Part shown: piece by piece, positions 27,911-37,621 of the stretch
Layout of the letters: the number at the start of each line of letters is the position of its first letter
How positions within the stretch are numbered: position 1 is the stretch's first letter
The notes under the pieces: model-generated
Databases searched by the model: none
What the model saw: the letters and a program-made list of their open reading frames with translations, nothing else
What the model was told of the DNA's origin: nothing
Translations under genes and position numbers: made by a program
Origin: Acetobacterium tundrae
GTDB lineage: Bacteria > Bacillota > Clostridia > Eubacteriales > Eubacteriaceae
Reading direction: 5' to 3'
Assembly: GCF_008086615.1 (NCBI RefSeq)
Contig: NZ_RXYB01000013.1
Coordinates: forward strand, 1-64,000
DNA: 64,000 nucleotides

Positions 27911-28238
27911 GTGTTATTCCTCCATTTGTGAAACGTTTGCATCTTATCTACTAAACTATTTTTAAATGGGAACTAATGCCTATATTTATAGATATTGATC
28001 GATTGTGATGTGTAAATGTAGGCACTTTTGATTCAAAGAAAAATCAATATTATAACAATACAATAACATAAACATGAAAATATGTCTATGCTTATACTGT
28101 ATGAAATATTTTAGAATAGCGGACTTGAATTTATAATTCAGGTTAAAATGGAGGTAAGAAAGGACTTTATATCACTCTGCAAAATAACAAACATCTGAAT
28201 ATAAAGTGTTGTTTTAAAGGGAAAACTAGTCTAAATAA
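27911..28238. other. Intergenic region upstream of surface-protein paralogue 2
   Basis: About 330 AT-rich bases containing the 5' region of paralogue 2 and the downstream end of the 28239-28817 gene. I saw no ORF, strong hairpin or recognisable regulatory motif. Confidence 0.5.
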
Positions 28239-28817
28239 TTATAAAAAATTCTGTCCCAGTTCATTCATTATATTAGGAAGGCCAAAACTCACAAAAAGAT
28301 CCATAAGGCCGTTCCAATAAGGAGGATAGAAATCGTTTCCCTTGGATTGAAAGGTTTGGAGATCTCTAAATTTAATGGTAAGATCCCAGCCAAAAGCATG
28401 GGAAGAACCTACTTCACCATAGTCTAATTCCCAGTCAATAACATTGAGTTTGTAAAAATCTTTCAAAAAGCGGGAACAATCTTCCTGGTTGAAGTAAAGC
28501 TCAGGAAGCTCAGGATAATAACACTGAAAAGGGCCTTCAAAAGTAGCCCCAGATGTGGTTTTATAAAAAGTTATTGTTTGGCTGACTGTCCCTGTTTTAT
28601 AGGTGTTTACATCAATTCGAATGGTGGACTTTTCTAAATGGCGATAGTCCCTGCCAAAGTTTTTTTTACAGTGGTTGCAATGATAGAATGGATTTGTTAA
28701 TAGCGAGGTATCTTCTTGATTTTTTGATTTCTGAGAAACATCATTATATAAAGCTTTTGGATCAAAGTTTATAATGATGTTTTCACTACCACATTTTGGG
28801 CAAATGATTGGGATCAT
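28239..28817 (-). CDS. Zinc-ribbon-containing hypothetical protein
   Basis: The 192-residue protein begins with a zinc ribbon: CPKCGSEN near residue 8 and CNHCKKNFG near 48. The remainder is a globular domain rich in aromatic residues, unknown to me. GGAGG sits five bases before the ATG. It starts 19 bases behind the LysR-type gene on the same strand, so the two are probably co-transcribed. Confidence 0.7.
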   Translation of the reverse strand: MIPIICPKCGSENIIINFDPKALYNDVSQKSKNQEDTSLLTNPFYHCNHCKKNFGRDYRHLEKSTIRIDVNTYKTGTVSQTITFYKTTSGATFEGPFQCYYPELPELYFNQEDCSRFLKDFYKLNVIDWELDYGEVGSSHAFGWDLTIKFRDLQTFQSKGNDFYPPYWNGLMDLFVSFGLPNIMNELGQNFL

Positions 28818-28836
28818 AGAATCCTCCTTATTGGTG

Positions 28837-29715
28837 TTATTTAGAATATTTATTGACTACATAGTCGTAAAAAGACGTTTCAGGAATAGACTTGTACCGT
28901 TGAGTGTTGTAAATAAAATAAAAATGCCGTATTATTTTCTTGTCATCAAGGATAATCAAAGTATTATTTTCAAGGTGATCTTTTAGTGCATTTTCGAAAA
29001 AATATCCAATGCCTGTTCCTGAAAGAATGAGTTCTTTTACCATCTCATTACTATCACATTCCATAAAAGTATTAATACGCTCCATCTTTAATAGGTTCAG
29101 GTGTTTCTTTACCTCTTGTAACGTAGCGGATCCTTTAGTTCTTAACACAAAGTTTTGATCTTTTATTTTTTCTGGGTGATTAATCAGAAAACTATATTTT
29201 TTTTTCACGCCTACCAATACCATATTGGAAGTAGCGATTTCCAAACTTTCGATATTTGGTATGTCTTTCTTTATTCCTACAAAGCCAAAATTATAGATAC
29301 CATTCTTTACATTGTAGTAAACATCCTGACTATGGGTAGCTTTTATACTGTAAGTAATATGTTCGCAAAAGCTTGAATGCGCGTTAAGTAGTTCCGGTAA
29401 AATATAATGAGCAGGATAATTGCTGGAAATCAAGTCTATATGACCAGAAGAGTTATTAATTTCATTTTTAAATTCACGCAGTAGCTCATGGTTTTCGGTT
29501 AATATATTTAACGCACAGCAATATAGCTTTTTACCTTCTCGAGTCGGTATTGTTTTATTATCTTGTCTTTGTGTTAATACCACACCATAATACTCTTCTA
29601 AGGCTTTTATCTGTTTCGTAACAGCTGGTTGAGTCAGATATAATTCTTCCGCAGCATTTGAAATACTTTGAAGTTGTATTACTTTAACAAATGTATTTAA
29701 GTATGCTAATCTCAT
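28837..29715 (-). CDS. LysR-family transcriptional regulator
   Basis: The 292-residue protein has the LysR N-terminal winged helix (TFVKVIQLQSISNAAEELYLTQPAVTKQIKALEEYYG, shown here in part) and a periplasmic-binding-like effector domain. GAGGTG precedes the ATG. It is followed by a zinc-ribbon protein gene. The divergent side contains only a decayed signalling gene, so its target is unclear. Confidence 0.9.
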   Translation of the reverse strand: MRLAYLNTFVKVIQLQSISNAAEELYLTQPAVTKQIKALEEYYGVVLTQRQDNKTIPTREGKKLYCCALNILTENHELLREFKNEINNSSGHIDLISSNYPAHYILPELLNAHSSFCEHITYSIKATHSQDVYYNVKNGIYNFGFVGIKKDIPNIESLEIATSNMVLVGVKKKYSFLINHPEKIKDQNFVLRTKGSATLQEVKKHLNLLKMERINTFMECDSNEMVKELILSGTGIGYFFENALKDHLENNTLIILDDKKIIRHFYFIYNTQRYKSIPETSFYDYVVNKYSK

Positions 29716-29779
29716 AAGTCACCTCAGGTTAAATTATTTATATTAATGATATCATAAATTTGCAATTGTTTTTAATAAA

Positions 29780-30478
29780 TTGATAAAAAAGATACGGAAT
29801 AAATTACCGGAAAACAGGGCTAGAATCATAATCATAACCGTTTTGGCCGATACTGATTATGTGCACCAGGCATTTGAACTCGGTTGTGAAGCATATGCAG
29901 CAAAACCTATTGATACAGATAAATTAATTGAAGTTATGAGCAAATTAGGTATAACGAAAAATGATTAATTAGATGTGCAAATGTCATGCTTGAAAAGACA
30001 AGAATAATAGGTGGTATTATTGATGATCGTCGCATAGTGACTAGAACCTATATGTAATCTAAGTGAAATATTAACAGATGAGCTTTCAAGGGAAATGCTG
30101 CTGGAATTAAAAAAAAATTTAAGTAATCTTATATTTCAAAAGGATTACACATATTCCCGTGTTACAGAATATCTTGCTCATATGTATGAAAGTATTGATA
30201 GTAGCGGATATCCCCTTAATGCGGCATCAGATTATGTCGGGGTTTTGCCTAAAATAATTGCTGTAGCAGATGTTTATGATGCAATGACAACTGACCGAGT
30301 TTATAAAAAAGGGGCAAAACTTATCGAAGCTATTGAATTTCTCAGCAATGAGGGAAGAAAGACTCTGGATAATCAAGTATTAATGCTTTTTTTGAGGAAT
30401 ATTCCGCTCTACGATTTCAAAAGCGTTTCAATGACAAAGCAAGGCGGTCAGTTTAATTGTAAATCAATACCATTTTGA
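29780..30478 (+). pseudogene. Decayed response regulator with HD-GYP domain
   Basis: Two separate frames carry parts of one gene. The first (29780-29968) codes the C-terminal half of a receiver domain (GCEAYAAKPIDTDKL) without the phosphoacceptor part. The second (30095-30478) codes the end of an HD-GYP c-di-GMP phosphodiesterase domain (SIDSSGYP, IIAVADVYDAMTTDRVY), lacking the HD motif, with the GYP block itself retained but its flanks degenerate. Stops lie between them. The gene is broken and cannot produce an active enzyme. Confidence 0.8.
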
Positions 30479-30756
30479 CTCTCGCAAGACCGGCGTTTAG
30501 AAACATTAAACCAGCGCTTATAGCAATTAAAAATTGCATATAATCCGCCTAAAAAAAGAGCAACTTGTTTGAAGGTGCTCCTTTCTATACGGATTATTCT
30601 TTATCATATTATTTTTGAAACGGTAATAATACTAAGCTAAAGATGTTCATCTCAAAATGCTACCATACTGAAAATAAAAACGGTTGTTTCTATTTTTCTG
30701 CCTTATTAATTTGATGCTCTGATAAACGCATTAATTAGAGCTTTTTTCATAATATG

Positions 30757-30939
30757 TTAATCTTCATCGTCAAAGCCGTAAATACAATAATCTTCAAGGG
30801 CTTCAAACAAATACAAAAGATTCCCTGTCATGCCTTCCGCTGTTGTAACAACGATTTCTTTTTCTTCTTCAGTAAGGTCAATAAATTCTTCTTCAAGATC
30901 ACATAGACGCTTTACTAAAAATAATAATTCTGTTTTCAT
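30757..30939 (-). CDS. Small acidic hypothetical protein, 60 aa
   Basis: AGGAG four bases before the ATG at 30939 supports translation from that start; the frame extends to 30954 but the site would then be inside it. The peptide is very acidic (EEEFIDLTEEEKE, and EDYCIYGFDDED at the end) and likely helical. Family unknown. Confidence 0.5.
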   Translation of the reverse strand: MKTELLFLVKRLCDLEEEFIDLTEEEKEIVVTTAEGMTGNLLYLFEALEDYCIYGFDDED

Positions 30940-31093
30940 ATTTCTCCTGTTCATACTGTTATGCTATATATATATTAGCTATGTTCATTAGAAATTGCAA
31001 GACAAAACTGCGTATTAATTGAATTTCTTCTTTTTTATAGTGCAAGCTGATATAATATACGTTACAGTCTTAAAAGAAGGAGAAAATTGATCA

Positions 31094-31675
31094 ATGAATA
31101 AAATAAAATGGCCTGGAAGTGCTTTGTTGGCTCCGGTACCACCTGTATTAGTAACCTGCGGTGAAGATGAAACAATTAATGTTTTAACCGTCGGGTGGGT
31201 AGGGGTTCTTAACACAAAACCGCCTATGACGTATATTTCTTTGAGACCAAGCCGCTTATCTCATGAAATCATTTCAGAAACAAGAGAGTTCACCATTAAT
31301 CTATCCACCGTTGATTTAGTGAAAGCCGTTGATTTCTGTGGAGTGCGATCCGGTCGTGATGTGAATAAAATAGAGCTCATGGGATTGGAACTAAACCCCG
31401 GTGATTCAGTAAAATCGCCTATGTTGGCTGCTAGCCCGTTGAGTATGGAATGCAGAGTTAAAGAAATCATTTCTCTGGGAACCCACGATTTGTTTATATC
31501 TGAAATTTTAGCGGTACATGTGCAAGAAACTTTGATTGACACCAATGGCAAATTACATTTGGATAAAGCAGAGCTTCTTGCATACGTTCATGGAGAATAC
31601 TTTGGTCTGGGAACGAAATATGGAACTTTTGGTTATACAGTCAGAAAAAAGAAGAAAAAAAAAGGTAATAAATGA
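31094..31675 (+). CDS. Flavin reductase-like (flavoredoxin-type) FMN-binding protein
   Basis: The 193-residue protein matches the flavin-reductase-like/flavoredoxin family: PVPPVLVTCG, NVLTVGWVGVLNTKPPM, ISLRPSRLSHEII and the final GLGTKYGTFGYTVRKKK. Members bind FMN and take part in low-potential electron transfer or NAD(P)H:flavin reduction in anaerobes. AAGGAG lies upstream. The basic tail KKKKKKGNK is longer than I would expect. The promoter region shares a CAAGCTGATAYAAT word with that of the gene at 34051. Confidence 0.88.
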   Translation: MNKIKWPGSALLAPVPPVLVTCGEDETINVLTVGWVGVLNTKPPMTYISLRPSRLSHEIISETREFTINLSTVDLVKAVDFCGVRSGRDVNKIELMGLELNPGDSVKSPMLAASPLSMECRVKEIISLGTHDLFISEILAVHVQETLIDTNGKLHLDKAELLAYVHGEYFGLGTKYGTFGYTVRKKKKKKGNK

Positions 31676-31785
31676 AAAATCCAGTATTTGTTTTGGTGTT
31701 CGTAACGGTTATCATTTTATTTTTTATGAGTATATCATCTGTGACGGCAACCGAAAATAATACAACTTTTTTTTACATCAAATAA
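31672..31785 (+). CDS. Possible small membrane or secreted peptide, 37 aa
   Basis: An ATG overlaps the stop of the flavoredoxin-like gene (ATGA) and opens a 37-codon frame with a hydrophobic helix (VFVLVFVTVIILFFM) followed by SISSVTATENNTT, which looks like a signal peptide and a short tail. It may be translationally coupled or the remnant of a secreted protein. No family recognised. Confidence 0.35.
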   Translation: MKNPVFVLVFVTVIILFFMSISSVTATENNTTFFYIK

Positions 31786-31842
31786 CTATTCAAATCTGTT
31801 ATCTCATAAGTTAATCGACTAGTGGAGCTTTAACCCAATGGT

Positions 31843-32865
31843 TTAAAGCTTGGTTATCCAACCCTCCGGTCCTTCAATATCGCCAAGTTGAATAGCAGTT
31901 AATGTGTCATATAACTTCGTGGTTATCGGTCCAACCTCGGTCTCGCTGAAAAACACATGAAGCTTGTTTTTATATTCAATCCCGCCAATAGGGGTAATCA
32001 CTGCCGCAGTTCCACAGGCACCAGCTTCTGAAAATTCATCTAATTCATCGATATAAACATCTTTTTCCGAAGTCTTTAGCCCTAATACATTTTCTGCCAA
32101 ATATAATAGTGAATATTTTGTAATACTTGGGAGTATTGAAGAAGACTTAGGTGTTACGAAGTGATTGTTTTTTGTAATTCCGAAAAAATTAGCGGCGCCA
32201 ACCTCTTCGATTTTTGTATGAGTCGTCGGATCCAGATAAATACAATCGGCAAATCCTTTTTTAACTGCGATTTTATGGGCAATTAAAGAGGCGGCATAAT
32301 TTCCGCCGACTTTTTGCTGTCCTGTTCCATAACATGCGGCACGATCATAAGCGGAAATCATAAAGTTAACCGGTGTCATGCCACCTTTAAAATAAGCGCC
32401 AACCGGCATGCAGAAAACAGTAAACAAAAATTCACTTGCAGGTTTAACGGCAATACTATTTCCAACACCGATCACCATCGGTCGAATGTAAAGGGAACCA
32501 CCGGTTCCATAAGGTGGCAGGTAGGCTTCATTGGCTTTTACCACATCCGAACAGGCTTTAATGAAGGTTTCTTCTGGTATTTCAGGCATCAAAAGTCGTC
32601 TGCAGGAGTCCTGCAGACGTTTAGCATTTTGATTGACTCTAAAGAGTTGAATGTCACCATTCTTTGTTCGGTAAGCCTTTAGACCTTCGAAACATTGTTG
32701 CCCGTAATGAAGACAGGGGGAGGCTTCTCCAAGATGGAGCACATTATCTTCAGTCAATACACCTTTATCCCAGTTTCCGCTTTTCCAATAGGACAAGTAA
32801 CGCTGGTCTGTTTTCATATAATCGAATCCCAAATTTTTCCAATCAATTTCTACTTTTTTTTTCAT
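31843..32865 (-). CDS. ilvE: Branched-chain amino-acid aminotransferase
   Basis: The 340-residue PLP enzyme transfers amino groups between Leu/Ile/Val and 2-oxoglutarate. It is of the longer class (BCAT-II): [14 protein letters not shown] near the N-terminus, YIRPMVIG, and the PLP lysine K185 in [10 protein letters not shown]. The typical EEMGGMN is EEVGAAN here. GAGGAG lies seven bases before the ATG. It is divergent from no clear partner and sits just ahead of a DUF445 gene on the same strand. Confidence 0.93.
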   Translation of the reverse strand: MKKKVEIDWKNLGFDYMKTDQRYLSYWKSGNWDKGVLTEDNVLHLGEASPCLHYGQQCFEGLKAYRTKNGDIQLFRVNQNAKRLQDSCRRLLMPEIPEETFIKACSDVVKANEAYLPPYGTGGSLYIRPMVIGVGNSIAVKPASEFLFTVFCMPVGAYFKGGMTPVNFMISAYDRAACYGTGQQKVGGNYAASLIAHKIAVKKGFADCIYLDPTTHTKIEEVGAANFFGITKNNHFVTPKSSSILPSITKYSLLYLAENVLGLKTSEKDVYIDELDEFSEAGACGTAAVITPIGGIEYKNKLHVFFSETEVGPITTKLYDTLTAIQLGDIEGPEGWITKL

Positions 32866-32896
32866 TTCAAACTCCTCTATAATTATTTTTTTTATT

Positions 32897-33793
32897 TTAG
32901 GTTAAAAGCATTAGCAATCCCATCATGAATCCTAAAAGTCCCCCTAACCAAACAATGGCTTTTAATTCTTTTGACATAATATCTAAAATCATCTTTTCAA
33001 AAGTTACTACGTCATAACTGTTGATCTGATTTTCAACTAATTGGGATAAATCCAAAGCATGAAGCAATACACCGATATTTTTTTCAATCAATTGATGATA
33101 GGTATTAATAACCCAGTCCACAAACTCAGAGATGCGGTCTTCATATTGGATATATAGGTCACAAACCGTTTTATCCATCAGGTTATTGCCTTCCTTTTGA
33201 ACAATGTTGTCCAATATTTCTTCTCCTTTTTCCATGATTAATTTTTCAATGATCTCTGACATTTTTAGTTTTGCTGAATTAATCAGGCCTTCATTTATAA
33301 GCATGGAAAACATCGAGCTTTGAAGATTATTGACAATCTCTGTTGCCGCAATCTCAGATAACAAAGTGCCCAACTCAAGCTTTTTCATTCTATCATAGGA
33401 AATTTCCACAATTTTATGGGAGACTTCATCCATTATGCTTAAGCCTTGCTCCTCACCCACAAAAGAGCAGAACACCTCTCTTAACGTCTGATCACAGGTG
33501 CTTTTTTTCACAATAGCGCTGTTTAAAGCGATTGTGATTTTTTGATCCATTTCTGGTGATAATAAGCCCGTTCTAATCACCTCTTCACTTAGCAGTTCAT
33601 TGGCAACGACGATTCCTAAAGATTTTGCAATCCTGGGTTTTTCTTTTGGAATGATCCCCGGGGTAAAAGGCAGTGTTTTTCCAAATAAATTAACGGGTTT
33701 TAATGGGCGAAATAACATCCTAATAGCTATTCCGTTAGTAATAAGTCCTATAACAGCACCAATAATTGGGCCAATAAGAAAACTTAGATTCAT
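32897..33793 (-). CDS. DUF445-family membrane protein
   Basis: The 298-residue protein matches the DUF445/YheB family: N-terminal helix with [19 protein letters not shown] and [17 protein letters not shown], a long helical middle, and a C-terminal transmembrane helix ([16 protein letters not shown]). Function is unknown; family members are membrane-anchored. AGGAGG seven bases before ATG 33793 rules out the longer frame to 33850. Confidence 0.85.
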   Translation of the reverse strand: MNLSFLIGPIIGAVIGLITNGIAIRMLFRPLKPVNLFGKTLPFTPGIIPKEKPRIAKSLGIVVANELLSEEVIRTGLLSPEMDQKITIALNSAIVKKSTCDQTLREVFCSFVGEEQGLSIMDEVSHKIVEISYDRMKKLELGTLLSEIAATEIVNNLQSSMFSMLINEGLINSAKLKMSEIIEKLIMEKGEEILDNIVQKEGNNLMDKTVCDLYIQYEDRISEFVDWVINTYHQLIEKNIGVLLHALDLSQLVENQINSYDVVTFEKMILDIMSKELKAIVWLGGLLGFMMGLLMLLT

Positions 33794-34050
33794 AGTATTC
33801 CTCCTAATGTAATATTTAATGATCAATGATTTATAGGGTGGAAGTTGCAAAACAAGTTTTTACATTCGCTTGGCTACTTGCTTAATTGATAGCATCTTGT
33901 TAATTGTAAGCTTTTTGAAAGATACTGTCCAGTCCTAGAAAAATTTGCATTTTGCATAAAAATTCATTTTATGAGTAAAATAATGTTTGTGTATTATACG
34001 TCAAGCTGATACAATTAATAAAAAAAATATGGGGGGCAGCTATTAAAAAG

Positions 34051-35307
34051 ATGGAAATACTGATGAAAAGCGAGAATAGAAAAAGATGGATATATTTAAT
34101 CGTAGGAACGATCATGTTAATGTTTTTGGGATTATTATATGCATGGTCAATTTTCAAGGCACCGTTAAATAAAGTGTTTGAATCATGGACGGCAACAGAC
34201 TTATCTCTTAATTTCACCATTTCAATGATTTGTTTTTGTCTGGGTGGATTTGCCAGTGGACAATTAAACAAAATTCTTAAAAACCAATACATTCTATTAA
34301 TTGCAGCAGGTTTACTTTTTGCTGGATTCTTTGGCGTTTCAAAAATTGATGTATCACAACCCGATCAGGGTTTAATGATGTTGTATGTTTTTTATGGGAT
34401 ACTGTGTGGAACGGGTGTTGGTATGGGATATAATGCCATTATCAGTGCAGTAGTACCATGGTTTTCAGAAAAAGCAGGTATGGCATCAGGTATTTTATTA
34501 ATGGGATTTGGTCTGGGCGGCATGATTCTCGGAACGCTGATCAATAGCATGATTGGCATCTTTGGGGTACTGGATACATTCTTCTATTTGGCTGTGATGG
34601 TGCCAGTTGTACTGGCAATAGGTTCTTTTTTCGTGAAAAAACCGGTAGCTATTACTAATAAGACAATAGTAGTCAGGGATGAAAAAAGTCAGACTAAAGA
34701 ATATTCTGCTGTGGATATGCTGAAAACTGGTGTATTCTGGTCGTTTTTCTTTTGGGTCATTATGGTCAATGCCTCAGGTTTGCTGATTATCGGAAGTGCA
34801 GCAACTATTGCCCTAGCCTTTGGTGCACCTGCTCAACTGGGATTGTTGGTTTCTGTGTTTAATGGCGGAGGTCGTGTGTTATTTGGAACTATATTTGATA
34901 AGATGGGTCGCAACAAATCCATGTTGATCAATAATATCCTTTTAATGATTGCCGGTCTTTCTTTATTAATTGGATCAACCTTCCAAAATGTTATCTTTAT
35001 CTTTATTGGCCTTTTATCTGTTGGCGTTTGTTATGGTGGAGCACCAGCACTGGCATCAGCGGTGATTAATTCAAATTTCGGCTCGAAAAATTACCCTCTT
35101 AATTTTAGTATTACAAATTTTTCACTGATACCAGCAGCGATGCTTGGTCCATTGATTTCAAGTACCCTTTTGGAAAAATCCGGTGGAAATTACAGCACGA
35201 ATTTTGTTGCAATTATGATTTTTGCAGGAATCGCCTTGATTCTCAATCGTATTTTGAAAATAAAAAGTGAAAAAATGAAGCAGGTGATAGTACCAGTTGA
35301 TTGCTAA
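34051..35307 (+). CDS. MFS transporter, oxalate/formate antiporter (OFA) type
   Basis: The 418-residue protein has twelve predicted helices and the OFA signature near the N-terminus ([14 protein letters not shown]), then [16 protein letters not shown] and [22 protein letters not shown] carriers exchange carboxylates such as oxalate, formate or lactate; the substrate here is open. GGGGGG lies 14 bases before the ATG at 34051, a long spacing; ATG 34063 is another possible start. Confidence 0.87.
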   Translation: MEILMKSENRKRWIYLIVGTIMLMFLGLLYAWSIFKAPLNKVFESWTATDLSLNFTISMICFCLGGFASGQLNKILKNQYILLIAAGLLFAGFFGVSKIDVSQPDQGLMMLYVFYGILCGTGVGMGYNAIISAVVPWFSEKAGMASGILLMGFGLGGMILGTLINSMIGIFGVLDTFFYLAVMVPVVLAIGSFFVKKPVAITNKTIVVRDEKSQTKEYSAVDMLKTGVFWSFFFWVIMVNASGLLIIGSAATIALAFGAPAQLGLLVSVFNGGGRVLFGTIFDKMGRNKSMLINNILLMIAGLSLLIGSTFQNVIFIFIGLLSVGVCYGGAPALASAVINSNFGSKNYPLNFSITNFSLIPAAMLGPLISSTLLEKSGGNYSTNFVAIMIFAGIALILNRILKIKSEKMKQVIVPVDC

Positions 35308-35362
35308 AATATAATAATGAAAATTTATTTAGCTTAAATTTACAATTGATAGTTGGCGGATT

Positions 35363-35391
35363 AAAAAAGAAAGGGAAACCTTTCTTTTTTA
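35363..35391 (+). terminator. Terminator of the OFA transporter gene
   Basis: AAAAAAGAAAGG and CCTTTCTTTTTT form a 12-bp stem around a GAAA loop, ending in a T-run. Confidence 0.85.
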
Positions 35392-35582
35392 ATACACTAT
35401 TTTTAACACAAATGGAAGCAAGGGTTTGCCTTGACGGATGAATTTTATAAAGCTATACTAAATAGAGTTATTATAAAATGTATATTATAGAACGATTGAC
35501 AAATTTTTATAATTTTCTGTAATAACAGACTATATCAAATGCACAAAGCAAGAACTAAAAGGAATAAGGTAAAACTAATATT

Positions 35583-36287
35583 ATGAAACATTTTATTGAA
35601 TTTAAAGACGTGTATAAGCGTTATCATATGGGAGAAGTAACTATTAATGCTGCTAACGGCATCTCTTTCTCAATTGAAGAAGGACAATTTGCTGTTGTAG
35701 TTGGACCCAGCGGTGCCGGGAAAACAACAGTGCTTAATATTCTAGGTGGAATGGATGGCTGTGATGAAGGTCAGGTTTGGGTGGGGGATAAAGATGTTGC
35801 TACCCTTACGCGTCGGGAACTGGCCACTTATCGGCGTTATGACACGGGATTTGTTTTTCAATTTTATAATTTAGTACAAAATTTAACAGCTGTTGAGAAT
35901 GTCGAACTGGCAACTCAAATTTGTCATGATCCGATGGATGCAGAAACAGTTCTAAAAAGTGTCGGGCTTGAAGATCGGTTAGGAAATTTCCCGTCTCAGC
36001 TTTCCGGCGGCGAGCAGCAGCGTGTCGCTATCGCAAGAGCATTAGCCAAACGTCCAAAATTACTTCTCTGCGATGAGCCAACGGGCGCCCTGGATTATAA
36101 CACAGGTAAAAATATCTTAAAGCTTCTCCAGGAAACCTGCCGGAAAGAAAAAATGACAGTGATCTTAATTACACATAACCAAGCCATTACGCCCATGGCT
36201 GACAAGGTAATCATCATGAAAAATGGCAAAGTACTAGAAAGCTATTTAAATGAAAATCCGATGGCTGTGGATGAAATTGAATGGTAG
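35583..36287 (+). CDS. ABC transporter ATP-binding protein (LolD/MacB type)
   Basis: The 234-residue ATPase has Walker [10 protein letters not shown], signature [15 protein letters not shown], Walker [13 protein letters not shown] and a switch His in ITHN, all intact. The sequence type is that of lipoprotein/macrolide/antimicrobial peptide exporters. Such genes normally precede a FtsX-like permease, but here the next gene is a protein kinase overlapping its end by seven bases. Either the permease is elsewhere or it has been lost. Confidence 0.9.
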   Translation: MKHFIEFKDVYKRYHMGEVTINAANGISFSIEEGQFAVVVGPSGAGKTTVLNILGGMDGCDEGQVWVGDKDVATLTRRELATYRRYDTGFVFQFYNLVQNLTAVENVELATQICHDPMDAETVLKSVGLEDRLGNFPSQLSGGEQQRVAIARALAKRPKLLLCDEPTGALDYNTGKNILKLLQETCRKEKMTVILITHNQAITPMADKVIIMKNGKVLESYLNENPMAVDEIEW

Positions 36288-37021
36288 AGGTGTCCTCCAC
36301 TATAAAGGGGGCGCTTTCTCTCTTTGATTATCGATTATCTGATGCTCTAGGCTCAGGACGATTTGGCAGCTGTTATTTAATCTCGCAATACGACAAATTT
36401 TTTGTTTTTAAAATATTTAATTCAAACGATGTAAAACGCTTCAAGCGCAAGCTAGTGCTTGAAGGGAAATACCTCAAATCCATCAATCATCCGGCTATTC
36501 CAAAACTGATTCGAGTGATAGACACCGATGGTATCTATGGTCTGATAATGGAAAGAATGTCGGGTGATAGTTTAGAAGACTTATTAAACCAGGGGTACCC
36601 ATTTTCAAAAAAAGAAATATTCTTAATCATAAAACAACTCATTGACGTGATGGAATATTTGTATTCCTTAAAAATAAGTCATCGTGATATCAAGGCTTCA
36701 AATATTTTATGGAAAAACAATAAAATTTCTTTAGTCGATTTTGGTTCCGCCAGAGATTTGTCAATCTTATCTTGCCGTTTCAACCCAGATTTCTGGGGAA
36801 TGGGGGATGTTTTTATGCGTTTGGCCTTATCTTCACAGGAAATGACTTTTAGTCATCATGACTTCTACATCGATGATCTGAATTTAGATAGTCAGGAAAA
36901 GATTATCGTTAAACGCCTGTTACACATTGAGCAACCTTATGATAATATACAAGATCTAAAACGAGATTTTGTATATGGGTTTAGCATTGATCAAAACAAT
37001 GAGCAGAAAATTATAAATTAA
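36281..37021 (+). CDS. Small eukaryotic-type Ser/Thr protein kinase
   Basis: The 246-residue protein is essentially a kinase domain. It shows LGSGRFGSCY glycine loop, FKIF as the lysine strand, HRDIKASNIL catalytic loop and DFGSARD metal-binding loop, so the active residues are in place. No transmembrane helix or PASTA repeats follow, so it differs from PrkC-type kinases, and the C-lobe is short. It overlaps the upstream ABC ATPase gene by seven bases (translational coupling) and is followed by a half-size transporter. Targets are unknown; the ATPase is one candidate (speculative). Confidence 0.85.
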   Translation: MVEVSSTIKGALSLFDYRLSDALGSGRFGSCYLISQYDKFFVFKIFNSNDVKRFKRKLVLEGKYLKSINHPAIPKLIRVIDTDGIYGLIMERMSGDSLEDLLNQGYPFSKKEIFLIIKQLIDVMEYLYSLKISHRDIKASNILWKNNKISLVDFGSARDLSILSCRFNPDFWGMGDVFMRLALSSQEMTFSHHDFYIDDLNLDSQEKIIVKRLLHIEQPYDNIQDLKRDFVYGFSIDQNNEQKIIN

Positions 37022-37035
37022 GGGGATTTCGAGCA

Positions 37036-37467
37036 TTGAAAGAATTGACATTTTACTTACCAGTTTTCCTGATTGTTGCCGCCAACGTTTTTTATAATAT
37101 CTGTGCAAAATCAATACCTGAAACGGTGAATCCGTTTTTATCATTATTAGTAACCTATCTTGTGTCGGCTCTGGTGACACTTATTTTATTGTTCGTCACT
37201 GGACTGGATGAAAACTTCACTGATGCATTGGAAAAAATAAATTGGTCCAGTGTTATCCTCGGTATTTCTGTAGTCGCCCTGGAATTCGGATATATCACGG
37301 CCTACCGTGTTGGCTGGAATGTCAGTATCTGTTCTGTTGTTGCCAACATTGCATTGGCGGTCCTACTTGTTCCCATTGGAATTTTATTTTATAAAGAAGT
37401 GATCACAATGAGTCAATTGATAGGAATTATTCTCTGTATGGCCGGGCTGTTTTTTATTAATCAATAA
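37036..37467 (+). CDS. Half-size EamA-like membrane transporter
   Basis: The 143-residue protein has four predicted helices with the EamA-type VVALEFGYITAYRVGW and ILCMAGLFFINQ end. This is one repeat of a DMT carrier and would work as a dimer. The start is TTG with AAGGGGA upstream. It is 14 bases behind the kinase gene, probably in the same transcription unit. Substrate unknown. Confidence 0.75.
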   Translation: MKELTFYLPVFLIVAANVFYNICAKSIPETVNPFLSLLVTYLVSALVTLILLFVTGLDENFTDALEKINWSSVILGISVVALEFGYITAYRVGWNVSICSVVANIALAVLLVPIGILFYKEVITMSQLIGIILCMAGLFFINQ

Positions 37468-37621
37468 AAGTAATCTATTATTATCTCACAATAAAAAAAC
37501 GTCAGGTGCATACAGGGATCTTTAAAACTGATGACGAGAATACAAAAAAAGTATCATAAATACTAAGACTGACCTCATTTGGAACGTCTAATTTAAAAAT
37601 AAATAATATATGAGGATTTGA

